Source of the DNA: Lachnospiraceae bacterium
Lineage (GTDB): Bacteria > Bacillota > Clostridia > Lachnospirales > Lachnospiraceae
Assembly: GCA_024684085.1 (NCBI GenBank)
Contig: JAIKXM010000027.1
Location: forward strand, 1 to 64,000
Length of the DNA stretch: 64,000 nucleotides
Reading direction: 5' to 3'
The notes beneath the pieces are model-generated. The model saw only the letters and a program-made list of their open reading frames with translations, did not search any database and was not told where the DNA came from. Position 1 is the stretch's first letter, and the number at the start of each line of letters is the position of its first letter. This document shows, piece after piece, positions 25,551 through 36,034 of the stretch. A program made the translations under genes and the position numbers.

Positions 25551-27665
25551 ATGAAGAATAACAAAGGTTTTACATTAGTTGAAATGATAGTGGCTATGGC
25601 GATATTTGCTGTAGCGGGGCTGATCGTCTTCGGGTTTGCTTCCTATAGTTCGAAGACTTTTTCACGATCTAATAAAGATGTGAAATTGCAATATGAACAG
25701 CAGACTGTAGTGAATACTATAAGAGATACTATCATTGAGACAAGTAATGCCTTGTTTTTTAATGATGCAGACAAGACACTTTTTGTATATTCGCAGTATT
25801 CCGTTCCTACAGCCAATCCCGATGTAACAGAGCCGCGATATTCAGTATCTAAGATCATGTATGATCCTGCTTCCCATGAGATCAAAATGGGCACTCAGGA
25901 ATTCTCGGATATAGCAGCGGTAAATAAAGATTCGGTTGCTACCGATAAAATTATCGGCAGCAATGTCAGTGATTTTTCTATCGATCTTAGTGACGTTAAG
26001 CATAATAAGGTCAGTTACAGTCTTAACTTTGCAGTCGATGATAAGGAGTTAAAGACGGCACAGACGATCGCTCTCAGGAATAAAGTACTTGTCAGTGATG
26101 ATAATTCTTCTATCTTCAAGGCAGAGGGCAAAACAGTTAACAGCTTTATCCAGGATATAGTTATTAAGCGTGATGGCCATTCTATTGGAGCAAGTGATGA
26201 GATAAGAAAGAGTGGCAGTAATAATGATACTATTATCTATACAGCAGAAGTCAAGACTACTACTTATTCTGAACGTGAGTATCAGGTAAGGTGGTCCGTA
26301 AAGCCTACTGAAGGAGGAAGTATAGACGGAATAAGCGTTTCTGCCGGAACCGGTGCTGTTATGGTAAGCAAGAGTGTTCCTGTCGGTACGGAATTCTATC
26401 TATATGTAACAAGTGTTGATGATAATAAAAAGTTCGCTTCAGCCAAGATAAAAGTCCTTGACGGTGGTGTCTATCCTGTATCTGTCAGGATCCAGAGTTC
26501 GGTTGTCAGTGGAACAGATTACAGAGAATACACTTTTATACCGACAGTAACCTATTCTAACGGAACCACCGTTTCTTCTGAAGCAGCCATCAACTGGTGT
26601 CAGCTGGATCTTACTGCCGGAACAGGTTGTACATTTGAACATGGAGTTCTTCATTTGAACAGTACTGTTAACGGGCGTACTTTTACTGTATATTGTACTA
26701 CTAAGGAAAGAAGTAATGAGGGTAAGTATCTGACCAGTAATAAGATTGTTATTAATGTTGAGGGGATTGATGATAATTCAGTTGATCCCAAACTTAAGCT
26801 TATATTAACCGGTAATGGTAAGATATTAAGAGGAGGATCGTCGGTAGCATGTGTGACATGGCAGAATCAGCCTCAGAATACCCAGCTTACATATAAGTGG
26901 ACAATAACACCTTACGATGATGCCCAGGACGCTTATGTATGGGGCAATGGTAAATTCAATAATTTTTCTTCTATCAAATGTAAGTTTAACGATGCCAATA
27001 ACGGGAATAATGAGAGAACCGTAGCGGCAACAGATAGTAATATTGTTACTAAGGGATCTAACAGATTGATATATGTAATAGCTGACAGTAATATCAGCTG
27101 GGAAGGTAACTTCGGCGTTATGGTCAGCGTTACAGCAACCGATCGAGAGGGACATGTGTACGAGACGGATCCCCAGGCATTTGTAATTGAACCTGTTACT
27201 CTTAAGATCAAGCCTACAAATAAGGTGCCCAATGTTGTAAACGGATATCCTGATTTTGAGTTTAGCAAAGATAATAAGCTGAAGTATTCGGAATCTGCAG
27301 AGTATGGCGTGGGAACAACTCTTTACGAGTATAGCAGTGCAAGATTCTATACATTCACATATACAGGTATTAATGTTAATGCCTTGAATTCCATTAGTAA
27401 TTATTCAGGCGGAGACCCAGGAAGGTTCGTATTCACGTATTTCGGTATGCGTGGGGATAATGTCTCGGTTAATACCCAGCCTCAGCAGGAGATTGTTTCT
27501 GACAGAGAGTCGGGGGGATTCAAGTATGCGACCGCACTTAGAGATTGGAGTTTACTGTCCAATAAGCCTTATTCGCTTTCATTATATTATACTGTAAAGA
27601 ATCCTACAGGAGCGGATCTTATATCAAATAAGCAGGAATATATGATTGAATATGATAATTATTGA
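25551..27665 (+). CDS. Large minor prepilin with Ig-like domains, PilW-like
   Basis: The leader MKNNKG is followed by FTLVEMIVAMAIFAVAGLIVF (Glu at +5). After a pilin-like part of about 200 residues come further beta-rich stretches, including one bacterial-Ig-like domain (VYPVSVRIQSSVV through VYCTTKE, about residues 305-385). At about 704 residues it is several times larger than an ordinary minor pilin. ATG 25551 is chosen with GAGG 11 bases upstream; GTG 25539 would overlap that site. It is probably part of the tip or initiation complex. Confidence 0.82.
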   Translation: MKNNKGFTLVEMIVAMAIFAVAGLIVFGFASYSSKTFSRSNKDVKLQYEQQTVVNTIRDTIIETSNALFFNDADKTLFVYSQYSVPTANPDVTEPRYSVSKIMYDPASHEIKMGTQEFSDIAAVNKDSVATDKIIGSNVSDFSIDLSDVKHNKVSYSLNFAVDDKELKTAQTIALRNKVLVSDDNSSIFKAEGKTVNSFIQDIVIKRDGHSIGASDEIRKSGSNNDTIIYTAEVKTTTYSEREYQVRWSVKPTEGGSIDGISVSAGTGAVMVSKSVPVGTEFYLYVTSVDDNKKFASAKIKVLDGGVYPVSVRIQSSVVSGTDYREYTFIPTVTYSNGTTVSSEAAINWCQLDLTAGTGCTFEHGVLHLNSTVNGRTFTVYCTTKERSNEGKYLTSNKIVINVEGIDDNSVDPKLKLILTGNGKILRGGSSVACVTWQNQPQNTQLTYKWTITPYDDAQDAYVWGNGKFNNFSSIKCKFNDANNGNNERTVAATDSNIVTKGSNRLIYVIADSNISWEGNFGVMVSVTATDREGHVYETDPQAFVIEPVTLKIKPTNKVPNVVNGYPDFEFSKDNKLKYSESAEYGVGTTLYEYSSARFYTFTYTGINVNALNSISNYSGGDPGRFVFTYFGMRGDNVSVNTQPQQEIVSDRESGGFKYATALRDWSLLSNKPYSLSLYYTVKNPTGADLISNKQEYMIEYDNY

Positions 27666-27715
27666 TGATCTGAAGACGGATCAATAGATTATTCTCTGTT
27701 ATTTGGAGGTTATTA

Positions 27716-30700
27716 ATGCAACGAAAGAGTATTTTTCACAGTAAAAAATTCTGGCTTGGATCTACAGCAGTTATAGTGGCTGCTGCGACGACCCTTGGTT
27801 CAATTTATTTTGACGGAGGTGAAGTCAATGCCGCCAAGGTATCACTTCCCGGTGTTGAGACTATTGTTATGAATAATAACAATATCAATCCCTTTGTCAT
27901 ATATGAAGTTGTGCCAAGCAAATCCGATGCCATAGTAGGTTATTTCATTAAAGATGAAGAGCCTATTAATGATAATGCTATCTCTATAAGAGAGATACCT
28001 TATATGAATGAGACGGATAGGGCCAATGTTCTTGCCAATATTAAGCCTGTGCCTGCTTCAGTAAGTAATACTGTTAATTATTCTGCCTTTGAGCTTGCTG
28101 ATAATGGTGCTAATGAAGCTGTACAGCAGGGTTCATTCCAGCAGGTAGGATCGGGAGAAGGAGATTACAGTTATACCGGCGATGTTGTTACGGAATTGTA
28201 TGTTCCGTATAATACTTCTGTTGAAGAAGAGAGAGTCAACTTCAAATCCGAGATCGATAATAACAGCATGGCTGCTTATATGCGATTCGTTACATTCACT
28301 CCGGATTTTGCTCCTGAGAATGCGACACAGATCGCTTTTGCATTAGGTAAGGCTGATGACAATACCAATGCAGCCAATATTCCTATTTCAGTTGCCCCCG
28401 AGGCTATTGGTAATGAGGAGAACTGTTACAATAATCAGTATTTTACCAGGTTCGATGTTGTAATGGATACTGCTGATTCGGACGGAACCGAACTTAAGGC
28501 TAATACTATCCTGTTTCTCTCTAATGCAGATATGTCTACACTGACATATTACGGTGTTGTAAGTTCTGCGGGTTATATCATTGATGCAGATACGGCTACT
28601 GCCGAGGGCAAGGCAAGAGTGTCCATTAAGCGTGCGGATGGTAGTGAGTTAACCGGCGATGATGTCCTTACAGAATTTGAGTCGCAGGGTAATGCCAGCC
28701 AGTATTTCTGTTCTGTTCGTGAGGCAACCAGCCTTGATAATGCGGATTATGTAATAATTCAGAATACTGTTATCAGTAATGTTGTATATAGTCCTTATCA
28801 GTATAGAGTATCAATTGAGAAGGTATACGATCCCTCAGATCAGACTCTCAATTCGGAATCAGTATATGAGAGGATCACTACAGACGGAAGAACTTATTAT
28901 ATTCTGAAGCAGGATGTTACCGAATACACTTATGTAGGAGCGGGGAACGGTAATTATATCTTCAAGCCCGATTTTAGTGTTAATAAGATCGATTCCTTCA
29001 GATATAATGGAGGTTTTAATAATAAAGAATGGTTCAAACGTCATGTCTTTGATCTTGAAGACGGAGAACTTAATAAGGCTGTTATTGAAGTTAAGACAAT
29101 TACGCCTTCAGAATTGAGTGATGTGGCTTTGACAGAAGCTGATCTTATATATTTTGCAGGTGGGGCATATACAGAGGATATTGCTGAACCGATCGCATAC
29201 ACCATTAATAATATGGTTGCGGATAATAATTTCCCTGTTATCGTAGAGTATTCTACATATACGGCTAATAAGGATAATGCAGCCCTTTTACAGATATCGA
29301 AGTTGGCCGCAGCACTTATGCAGGATTCTATTGCAAAATACGATGACGTGGCTTGGAATGGAAAATCTCTTACAGATCTTAATAACGGAATAAAGATAAC
29401 AACGGGGGCGGATAACAGTTTCGTTAATGGAACAGTATTCGTTAATGATGATACTGCTACCAAGGTGTTCGATAATTCATTTATGACAACTTATTCGGAT
29501 GATAAGATCAGTAATGGATTCATGGATGTCGTTAATACGATTGAGAATACCAAGTTTAATCTCTCTGTAACCGGGGCGGGAGATGAATTTAATGATAAGG
29601 TAAGTAAGGCTACCTGTATCAGGCATATACTTAATGCTGAGAATAATAAGGTTACGGTTAAAGATAACTTGAGAATACTTGATCTTGAGCCTTATGCATG
29701 TGATGTATACGGATGGGACAATACCAATTATCAGCCGACAACTGCGGCTATGGGAAGACTTAAGTCTGTTACCAATGCCGGAGCTAACGGAGAGTCAACG
29801 GTGGATGAGCTGACGACAGATTATTTTGATAAGAAGTGGTTCCTTGAGAATATGGCTTCCCAGTTCAAGGATACTCCGGATGGGGTAAGAGTTACCATGA
29901 TGGGTACGGCTGAGTTCGTCGGTAAGCGTGAGAATCTTAATGAATCTTATGATCTTATCTATATTGGTGCTGACACTACCCTGATGAATACTGCTATAGA
30001 TACTCAGTCTACTAAATATACCGAAGTATATTATGACAGGTGGGGCAGAAGAAGGGAAAGGATCGTAACACAGACTACTAAGACCAAGACTAAGAATACC
30101 GTATTTAATGACGGTAATATGAATGGTCTTGTATATATGCATGTAGGCGATAAGAGGCATTATAATGATAGTAGTGTAGCATCGGGAAGTGGTCGTACTT
30201 CATCTACTAATGATGCTAATGCAAGATTTTCCGGTAATGATATAACAATCGATAAGTATAATGATCTTAAGCGTTATGTTGAAGCCGGATATGCATTGAT
30301 GTTATCTGATGACCTGTTAAGTAATTTCGCAACAGGTGCTATCAATACCAGCAGGGTGGATGTATCATCCAATATGTATGATTTCCTTACCAAGGTATGT
30401 ATGGCTAAGAATAGCGACGGTACATTCAAGTATTATGGCAAGAATGTTAATTATAAGGGTGCTTTTCTGAACACCACTACCAATTACACTGCCAACAGGA
30501 CGACCTTCGCTAAGTATATCAATATTCAGGGACTTATAGTGAATCCCATAAGTGTTCCCAAGGAATATGTTGAGACTAACGGAGCCGGTACTTATCTTGA
30601 TATGAACAGTGATGGTTCGTACTCATTGGATTATAAGGTAAGGCTGTCCAATAATGCTGTAGTTGATATAAGTAATACGACATACGATTGTGCTCTGTAT

Positions 30701-32659
30701 ATCGATCTTGATACGGACGGTAAGTTTGAATCGGGTGAGAAGCAGGCTCTTGACTCAACTAATATATCGAGCGCTGACGGTGGACCGGTCAATTTCTCTG
30801 TTAATGACGGTAAGTTCGCGCTGAGCGCAGGCTACACTTATGATATAAGTAAGAGAGTTCCGGACGGATTCGTCGGATTCCTGTCATGGAAGCTGGTGTT
30901 TACTCAGAATGAGAAGGTTACCATGGAGAGTAATTCTGATGATAATAGCGTCAGGACCGCTATCAGTGGTTTCTCAGCGGTTCCGGCTCCCAATGTTGTA
31001 CCGGAGATCAAGGTTCTGCAGCTTACATCGGCAAGAGGCCATTCTCTTAACTTTGATCTTACCTCTCCTGAGATGCAGTCATTGTATAAATCCGTAAAGG
31101 ACTTTACTCTGACTATAGATAAGGTTCCTGTTGATAAATATATCTTAAAGGACACAAATTATTTCTCAACTGGTGAGAGTTATATCGATTATCTCTGTGA
31201 GTATAACATGGTTGTTCTTGGATTCACGGATGTATATGAATTCTGTGCCGATAATGTAACAAGCAATGCAACATATATGGCAGCCATGATGGGTATCAGA
31301 GATTATGCTTTGAGCGGTCGAAGTATCCTGTTCACACATGACCTTACGAATTCATTCAAGATTCAGAATAATTACAATCAGACGAGTGCATACTATTTCA
31401 CCATGTATCTCAGGGATGTAATGGGTATGGATCGATATGGCGAGATAGCTTCTTCAAGAAGACTTGAGCAACAGGGTTATACTAATGAATATGTAAGTAA
31501 GTATGATGATCCGGCTAAGAGAGCTATTAAGGGACAGTTGTTAAGTTCGCTTAATAACATCGATTATACGAATTTCCATTTATCAAGATTTGGTCAAGCG
31601 GATAATTCATATGGTCTGTTGGCTAAGCAGTATGCTTATAAGGACTTCTCTTGGTCATGGAAGAATGGTGTAACAGATATTACCCAGGTTAATCGTGGTC
31701 AGATAACAGAATATCCTTTTAAGATTGAAGAGACATTCTCTGTTACTCAGACACATCCGCAGTATTATCAGTTGAATCTTGATACAGACAGTGAAGATGA
31801 TGTGGATGCCAATGGTAATGACTATTCAGATGATGATACGGTTGTATGGTATACGATAGGTTCGCCCAGTGGTACTCAGAGGGATAGTTCCGGACAGTAT
31901 TTTGCTAATGTCAGTGCCGGCGAACTTGGTGGTATTCAGGAATTCACACGTATGATACATAATGATGTAAGAAATAATTATTATATCTATAACCGAGGCA
32001 ATATCACATATACAGGATCTGGACATGCTAATGTTGATCAGAATGAAGAGCGTCAGTTGTTCGTTAATACACTAGTTGCTTCATACAATGCCGGTACACA
32101 TGCTCCGGCGGTTGTATATAAGGAAAGTCCTGTTGAAACAGCAGCGAATATCACTACAATGTATCTTCCTTTCGATAGAAGTATTGTAAATGCGGAAGGC
32201 ACTATGACGGGCGGTATTGTTCAGGAAGACGGAACCATTACTGTTGATTTCAAGACGATCAATAATAATCTTAAGAACAATAATAAGCCCTTGTATGCTG
32301 ATTATTATGTAGAGGTTAGCAACAAAGATTCCTATGATATTAAGATCGGCGATAAGTATCTTAAGAAGGTAACACCCGTGTCATTCGAGCTTGTTACAAC
32401 CAATGCAGAAGGTAATCAGACTTATGCTAATAATGATCCTTATATTCTGAAGAATTATCAGATATATACCATGAAAGTAAGGATCGCTGACCTGGGACTT
32501 GCTTATAATACGCTTAACGGAATCAATAAGAATATGGTTAACGTATATGTAAGACTTGGTACCGAGCAGCTGGCTACCGGTTCACAGAAGATTCAGCCTT
32601 CAACAGAGAGTATCACTCCTCTTGCAGTATATTGTGCTGAACTCTTCGAACTTGAATAA
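27716..32659 (+). CDS. 1647-residue secreted protein at the end of the pilus operon
   Basis: The N-terminus has a signal sequence (hydrophobic stretch about residues 13-28, likely cut after GGEVNA), so the protein is exported. No LPxTG motif or C-terminal membrane helix is present, so it must be held on the surface in another way or released. Parts with flavodoxin/amidotransferase-like alternation (ESYDLIYIGADTTL; LCEYNMVVLGFTDVYEF; ALSGRSILFTHDLTNSF) recur in the middle and second half. It resembles large proteins found beside Lachnospiraceae pilus genes (DUF5057-type, recalled, not checked). Its place corresponds to that of PilY1 tip adhesins in Gram-negatives. GGAGG lies nine bases before the ATG. 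Confidence 0.7.
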   Translation: MQRKSIFHSKKFWLGSTAVIVAAATTLGSIYFDGGEVNAAKVSLPGVETIVMNNNNINPFVIYEVVPSKSDAIVGYFIKDEEPINDNAISIREIPYMNETDRANVLANIKPVPASVSNTVNYSAFELADNGANEAVQQGSFQQVGSGEGDYSYTGDVVTELYVPYNTSVEEERVNFKSEIDNNSMAAYMRFVTFTPDFAPENATQIAFALGKADDNTNAANIPISVAPEAIGNEENCYNNQYFTRFDVVMDTADSDGTELKANTILFLSNADMSTLTYYGVVSSAGYIIDADTATAEGKARVSIKRADGSELTGDDVLTEFESQGNASQYFCSVREATSLDNADYVIIQNTVISNVVYSPYQYRVSIEKVYDPSDQTLNSESVYERITTDGRTYYILKQDVTEYTYVGAGNGNYIFKPDFSVNKIDSFRYNGGFNNKEWFKRHVFDLEDGELNKAVIEVKTITPSELSDVALTEADLIYFAGGAYTEDIAEPIAYTINNMVADNNFPVIVEYSTYTANKDNAALLQISKLAAALMQDSIAKYDDVAWNGKSLTDLNNGIKITTGADNSFVNGTVFVNDDTATKVFDNSFMTTYSDDKISNGFMDVVNTIENTKFNLSVTGAGDEFNDKVSKATCIRHILNAENNKVTVKDNLRILDLEPYACDVYGWDNTNYQPTTAAMGRLKSVTNAGANGESTVDELTTDYFDKKWFLENMASQFKDTPDGVRVTMMGTAEFVGKRENLNESYDLIYIGADTTLMNTAIDTQSTKYTEVYYDRWGRRRERIVTQTTKTKTKNTVFNDGNMNGLVYMHVGDKRHYNDSSVASGSGRTSSTNDANARFSGNDITIDKYNDLKRYVEAGYALMLSDDLLSNFATGAINTSRVDVSSNMYDFLTKVCMAKNSDGTFKYYGKNVNYKGAFLNTTTNYTANRTTFAKYINIQGLIVNPISVPKEYVETNGAGTYLDMNSDGSYSLDYKVRLSNNAVVDISNTTYDCALYIDLDTDGKFESGEKQALDSTNISSADGGPVNFSVNDGKFALSAGYTYDISKRVPDGFVGFLSWKLVFTQNEKVTMESNSDDNSVRTAISGFSAVPAPNVVPEIKVLQLTSARGHSLNFDLTSPEMQSLYKSVKDFTLTIDKVPVDKYILKDTNYFSTGESYIDYLCEYNMVVLGFTDVYEFCADNVTSNATYMAAMMGIRDYALSGRSILFTHDLTNSFKIQNNYNQTSAYYFTMYLRDVMGMDRYGEIASSRRLEQQGYTNEYVSKYDDPAKRAIKGQLLSSLNNIDYTNFHLSRFGQADNSYGLLAKQYAYKDFSWSWKNGVTDITQVNRGQITEYPFKIEETFSVTQTHPQYYQLNLDTDSEDDVDANGNDYSDDDTVVWYTIGSPSGTQRDSSGQYFANVSAGELGGIQEFTRMIHNDVRNNYYIYNRGNITYTGSGHANVDQNEERQLFVNTLVASYNAGTHAPAVVYKESPVETAANITTMYLPFDRSIVNAEGTMTGGIVQEDGTITVDFKTINNNLKNNNKPLYADYYVEVSNKDSYDIKIGDKYLKKVTPVSFELVTTNAEGNQTYANNDPYILKNYQIYTMKVRIADLGLAYNTLNGINKNMVNVYVRLGTEQLATGSQKIQPSTESITPLAVYCAELFELE

Positions 32660-32756
32660 GCGGTAATGTGATGATCTGATATCGCTGATCAAAAAATTGA
32701 TCAAATATCAATTGTTCAATACCGATGATTAAATAACAAAAATGTATTTATAAACT

Positions 32757-32791
32757 GAGCATGCTATCTAAATTAGGTAGCATGCTCTTTT
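32757..32791 (+). terminator. Intrinsic terminator of the pilus operon
   Basis: A 14-bp stem (GAGCATGCTATCTA with TAGGTAGCATGCTC, one G-T pair) with a three-base loop, followed by four T residues. It closes the pilus transcript about 100 bases after the stop codon. Confidence 0.82.
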
Positions 32792-32807
32792 AAAAATAAC
32801 TTAGAAT

Positions 32808-32956
32808 AAGGCTATGTGTGCAAGGCCATATGTTAAGGCTATGTGTGTAAGGCATATGTATAAGTCTATGTGTAAAAGGCATATGGATAAGTCTATGTGT
32901 ATAAGTCTATGTGTATAAGGCTATGTGCATAGGGCTATGTGTATAAGGCTATGCCA
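32808..32956. repeat. Degenerate 13/14-bp tandem repeat, about 11 units
   Basis: About eleven units of AAGGCTATGTGTAT and close variants, for example AAGTCTATGTGTAT (twice in a row) and the 13-base AAGGCATATGTAT. In the first half 14-base and 13-base units alternate, giving a 27-base higher period. It lies between the pilus terminator and the chemoreceptor and has no open reading frame of note. Confidence 0.82.
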
Positions 32957-33127
32957 TGATGTGTAGTTATATAAAATGTCTGATATTTGCTACATTAAAA
33001 AGTAATTATGAAAAATCAACAAAATGGAAACTACATTTGATAAAAACTTGTAGAAATTATCTGAAAATTATATTATAATAGCCTTAATTATACTAAAGTA
33101 ATTAAGTAGTATAACGGAGGGTTATCT

Positions 33128-35542
33128 ATGAGTGATGAGAGAGAATATTTAGAATCCGGTTCAGAGGATATGATCGCCGAGATTGAAGGCGTAGTGGATG
33201 TAGTTCACAGCGCGGATGGTAAGAATAACGAGCGCAAAGAGAAGAAGAAACAGGAAAAGCTGGAGAAGAAGGCTGAAAAGGCTGCAAAGAAAGCTGCCGA
33301 AAAGGCAGAGAAGAACAGCAAAAAAATATCAAAGAAAGCCGGAACTGATCCTAATGGGGAAGGCTCGAATGGCAGTGATGACGTAACCGGTACAAATGGT
33401 CCTAAGAAAAGCTGTAAGCGGAAGCTTAAGTGGATCAGACTAAGGATATTCAAGAAGGAATTTAAGATTCCAAATCTGATAAGTCTGATAATTCCGTCTG
33501 ATGATACCGGAGAGAACAGAAGAACCGGTGGATTGCCGATTAAGGTGCAATTGATCATCGGATTCCTGATACCTGTACTTTTCATTGTATTGATAGGAAT
33601 GCTGTCTTATCAGAGATCTTCGAAGGGCCTTATTCAGCTCTTTGAGCAGTCATCTTATTCAACATTGAATATGACTATGAATTCCCTTGATCAGGCATTC
33701 AGTTCCATTCAGGCGACTGTTATTGAAGTAGCCAACAGTCAGGATGTTAAGTCATATGCACTTGGCGGATATAAGGGTGATGAGCAGAAGAATGGTCAGG
33801 CTATGAAGAATCTTCAGCAGATGATCAATACGAAATCTGCAGCCACGAAGATAATATCAGAGATAGATATCATGCCGATCCAGAATCTGGAGATCCCGAC
33901 TACGAGAAATCTGTCATTCACCAATCTGTGGTACAGCTTCATGGATGATTTTGAGAAATCGGAAGATGCTTATATTCTTGATTCCAAGCTTAAGGCTATT
34001 TGGGGAACTTCGCATCCTTACTGGGATTCGGCTACACAGATGGACAACTATTGTATGTTCTGTGCTAAAGCTATAAATGCAGGTAAGCTTCATGGATTCG
34101 TTATGATCGATGTTGATGGCAAAGAAGTTCAGAATATGATGAGTGAGGCTAACTTCGGTGATGAAGCATATATATGGTTCGTGACTGCCGAAGGTGGCGA
34201 GATCTGCAACAGAGAAGGCCTAAGTTACAGTGAACTTAATCTGAAAGATGTAACAGATGACACTACCACTACATATATAAGAGTTAAGGGCAAGAAGTAT
34301 TTCTTCATGCAGTCGCTCAGTGAAGTGAACGGAAGCCGACTTGTGGCTATCGTACCTGAGTCTTATATCACTGCAAGTTCGGATTCCATCAGGACTCTGA
34401 CTATCTTCATTATATTGATATCGGTTATCATCGCTATCTTTATTGCAGCTATTATCATTACCGGTATTGCGGTTAATATCAATCGTAATATCAAGAAGCT
34501 TGATATGGTATCGGGTGGTGATCTGTCAGTAAGTGAAGGATCTGAGAAGATATCAAGGAATGAATTTGGTAAGCTTCAGCTGGCATTGAGGAATACTATC
34601 ATCAAGATGAGAGATCTGATCGGAACGGTAACAGACAGTAAGAATGCGGTTGTCAGATCAGGTGATAAGGTTGCCGCTTCTACCGATGAACTCAGTACAA
34701 TGATCGAGAATGTGAGTGCTCAGGTTGAAGAGATCAATGCGATCATAGCATCTCAGAATGGAGAGATCGCTGATTGTAATGAGCAGATGGAAGGGCTCTC
34801 GAGCAAGATCAAGAATGTATCGAGCAGCATCTATTCTACTATCGATGAAGTTAATAAGTCGAAAGAAGCTATTGATTCCGGAATGGTAACCGTTAACAGT
34901 ATGGTGGATCAGTCAAGCAGGACTGCCGCTACTACCAAGGAAGTTCAGGAGAAGGTTATTCAGCTTACCGATAAGCTTGTTAATATCGAAGGATTTGCCA
35001 ATAATATCAAGGAGATAGCATCTCAGACTAACCTCCTTTCACTTAATGCATCCATTGAGGCTGCAAGAGCAGGTGAACATGGACGAGGATTCTCTGTTGT
35101 TGCAGAAGAGATCAGAAAACTTGCTGATAATTCGGGTAAGACAGCGGTTCAGATCAAGAAGATGGTAGAAGAGATAACTGTTTATTCTAACGAGGTTCTT
35201 GATAAGGTTAAGGAAGCTGATGACATCTCAACAAGTCAGGTTGATTCTGCTAAGCAGACTATCGAGGCATTCAATAATATGAATGAGGTGATGACAAGAC
35301 TTGCTGACAATATGTCGGTTGTTTCCGGAGAAGTCGAAGGCATGAACGAGTCAAGACATGAGACTCTGAAATCTATCAAGAAGATTGAGGAGCAGTCTGA
35401 GAGTACAGTTGTCGCTACAAATGAGGTTAATGATTATCTCGATAAGCAGATGCAGTCTGCAGGATATCTGCGTGATGAGACTAACAGGCTTCAGGATAAT
35501 ATGTCTGAACTGGAGAAGGCACTTTCAACATTCAAGATATAA
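33128..35542 (+). CDS. Methyl-accepting chemotaxis protein with basic N-terminal extension
   Basis: A membrane chemoreceptor of 804 residues. It starts with an unusual cytoplasmic tail of about 137 residues, rich in Lys, Ala and Glu (a [16 protein letters not shown]-type stretch at about 38-70). Then come TM1 (about 138-160), an extracellular sensor domain (about 165-420, Cache-like in size), TM2 (about 424-450), HAMP and the signalling domain. The conserved hairpin tip [18 protein letters not shown] and [15 protein letters not shown] bind CheA/CheW. Its position between pilus genes and flagellar genes would suit a receptor serving either type of motility. GGAGG is seven bases before the ATG. 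Confidence 0.93.
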   Translation: MSDEREYLESGSEDMIAEIEGVVDVVHSADGKNNERKEKKKQEKLEKKAEKAAKKAAEKAEKNSKKISKKAGTDPNGEGSNGSDDVTGTNGPKKSCKRKLKWIRLRIFKKEFKIPNLISLIIPSDDTGENRRTGGLPIKVQLIIGFLIPVLFIVLIGMLSYQRSSKGLIQLFEQSSYSTLNMTMNSLDQAFSSIQATVIEVANSQDVKSYALGGYKGDEQKNGQAMKNLQQMINTKSAATKIISEIDIMPIQNLEIPTTRNLSFTNLWYSFMDDFEKSEDAYILDSKLKAIWGTSHPYWDSATQMDNYCMFCAKAINAGKLHGFVMIDVDGKEVQNMMSEANFGDEAYIWFVTAEGGEICNREGLSYSELNLKDVTDDTTTTYIRVKGKKYFFMQSLSEVNGSRLVAIVPESYITASSDSIRTLTIFIILISVIIAIFIAAIIITGIAVNINRNIKKLDMVSGGDLSVSEGSEKISRNEFGKLQLALRNTIIKMRDLIGTVTDSKNAVVRSGDKVAASTDELSTMIENVSAQVEEINAIIASQNGEIADCNEQMEGLSSKIKNVSSSIYSTIDEVNKSKEAIDSGMVTVNSMVDQSSRTAATTKEVQEKVIQLTDKLVNIEGFANNIKEIASQTNLLSLNASIEAARAGEHGRGFSVVAEEIRKLADNSGKTAVQIKKMVEEITVYSNEVLDKVKEADDISTSQVDSAKQTIEAFNNMNEVMTRLADNMSVVSGEVEGMNESRHETLKSIKKIEEQSESTVVATNEVNDYLDKQMQSAGYLRDETNRLQDNMSELEKALSTFKI

Positions 35543-35576
35543 AACTGTAATAATAAGATAAGTATAATATAAAGAA

Positions 35577-35660
35577 GAGAGAGGCAGGATTACATCCGAC
35601 CGGTTAAGCGGATCATAATGATCGGCAAATCGGGGGTAATACCTGCCTCTCTCCGTTTTT
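35577..35660 (+). terminator. Terminator-like structured RNA with a 53-base loop
   Basis: GAGAGAGGCAGG (35577-35588) pairs perfectly with CCTGCCTCTCTC (35642-35653), followed by CCG and five T residues. Inside, ATTAC and GTAAT plus CCGA and TCGG extend the helix past a two-base mismatch, and GATCATAATGATC can form an apical hairpin. It ends the chemoreceptor transcript. The size exceeds a normal terminator, so a small regulatory RNA is possible. Confidence 0.7.
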
Positions 35661-35862
35661 GCCAAGATAAAGATAGCTTGATCGGCAGGCGAATTTTATT
35701 AATGTACAGTAATCGTCGCTGATCGAATATGGTTATCAATGTTCGTTAATGATCGCACATGTTCTCACTTACATAATATGTAAAAATACTTATTTTGAGC
35801 GGAATAACAAGGCTTTAAAGACCCTGATCCGGTTAATAAAAAGCGATAAAATAAAAAAATCC

Positions 35863-35891
35863 TTGAAAACTTCAAAAACATAGTGTATAGT
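35863..35891 (+). promoter_or_regulatory. Sigma-A promoter of topA
   Basis: TTGAAA (35863-35868) and TATAGT (35886-35891) are separated by 17 bases, each with five of six consensus positions. Transcription would start near 35898. Confidence 0.72.
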
Positions 35892-36034
35892 TTGTGACGT
35901 GATTGCTTGGAAGTGTATACTATTTTGGGCTTTAGACTCTAAATAGTATGAATTGTCGGAATAGTGATGTAAAAAGACGCCGGCAGTTACCTAAGTACGG
36001 TATGTTTTTCAAAAGGGAAGTAAAGGATAAAAAA

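Larger units (their letters stand above)
32660..33127 (+). other. Intergenic region: terminator, tandem repeat, chemoreceptor leader
   Basis: 468 bases without a gene. In order it holds a short inverted repeat (GATCAA/TTGATC, 32687-32702), the terminator at 32757-32791, the 13/14-bp tandem repeat at 32808-32956, and an A/T-rich stretch before the chemoreceptor. A TATAAT at 33074-33079 has no well-placed -35 (TTGTAG at 33048 is 20 bases away). GGAGG at 33116-33120 serves the ATG at 33128. Confidence 0.6.
35543..36034 (+). other. Intergenic region between the chemoreceptor gene and topA
   Basis: 492 bases holding the structured terminator at 35577-35660, about 200 bases with nothing recognised, the promoter at 35863-35891 and a leader of about 135 bases before topA. 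An in-frame ATG at 35948 would add 29 residues to TopA that are not typical of the family. Confidence 0.5.

Noticed and set aside
33037-33079. Promoter of the chemoreceptor gene
   Set aside because: TATAAT is good but the -35 candidates are 20 or 31 bases away; no sigma-D type motif was seen either.
35948-36034. Longer TopA from ATG 35948
   Set aside because: The extra 29 residues are not typical of TopA, while ATG 36035 gives the usual MPKYLVIVES start with a ribosome-binding site.
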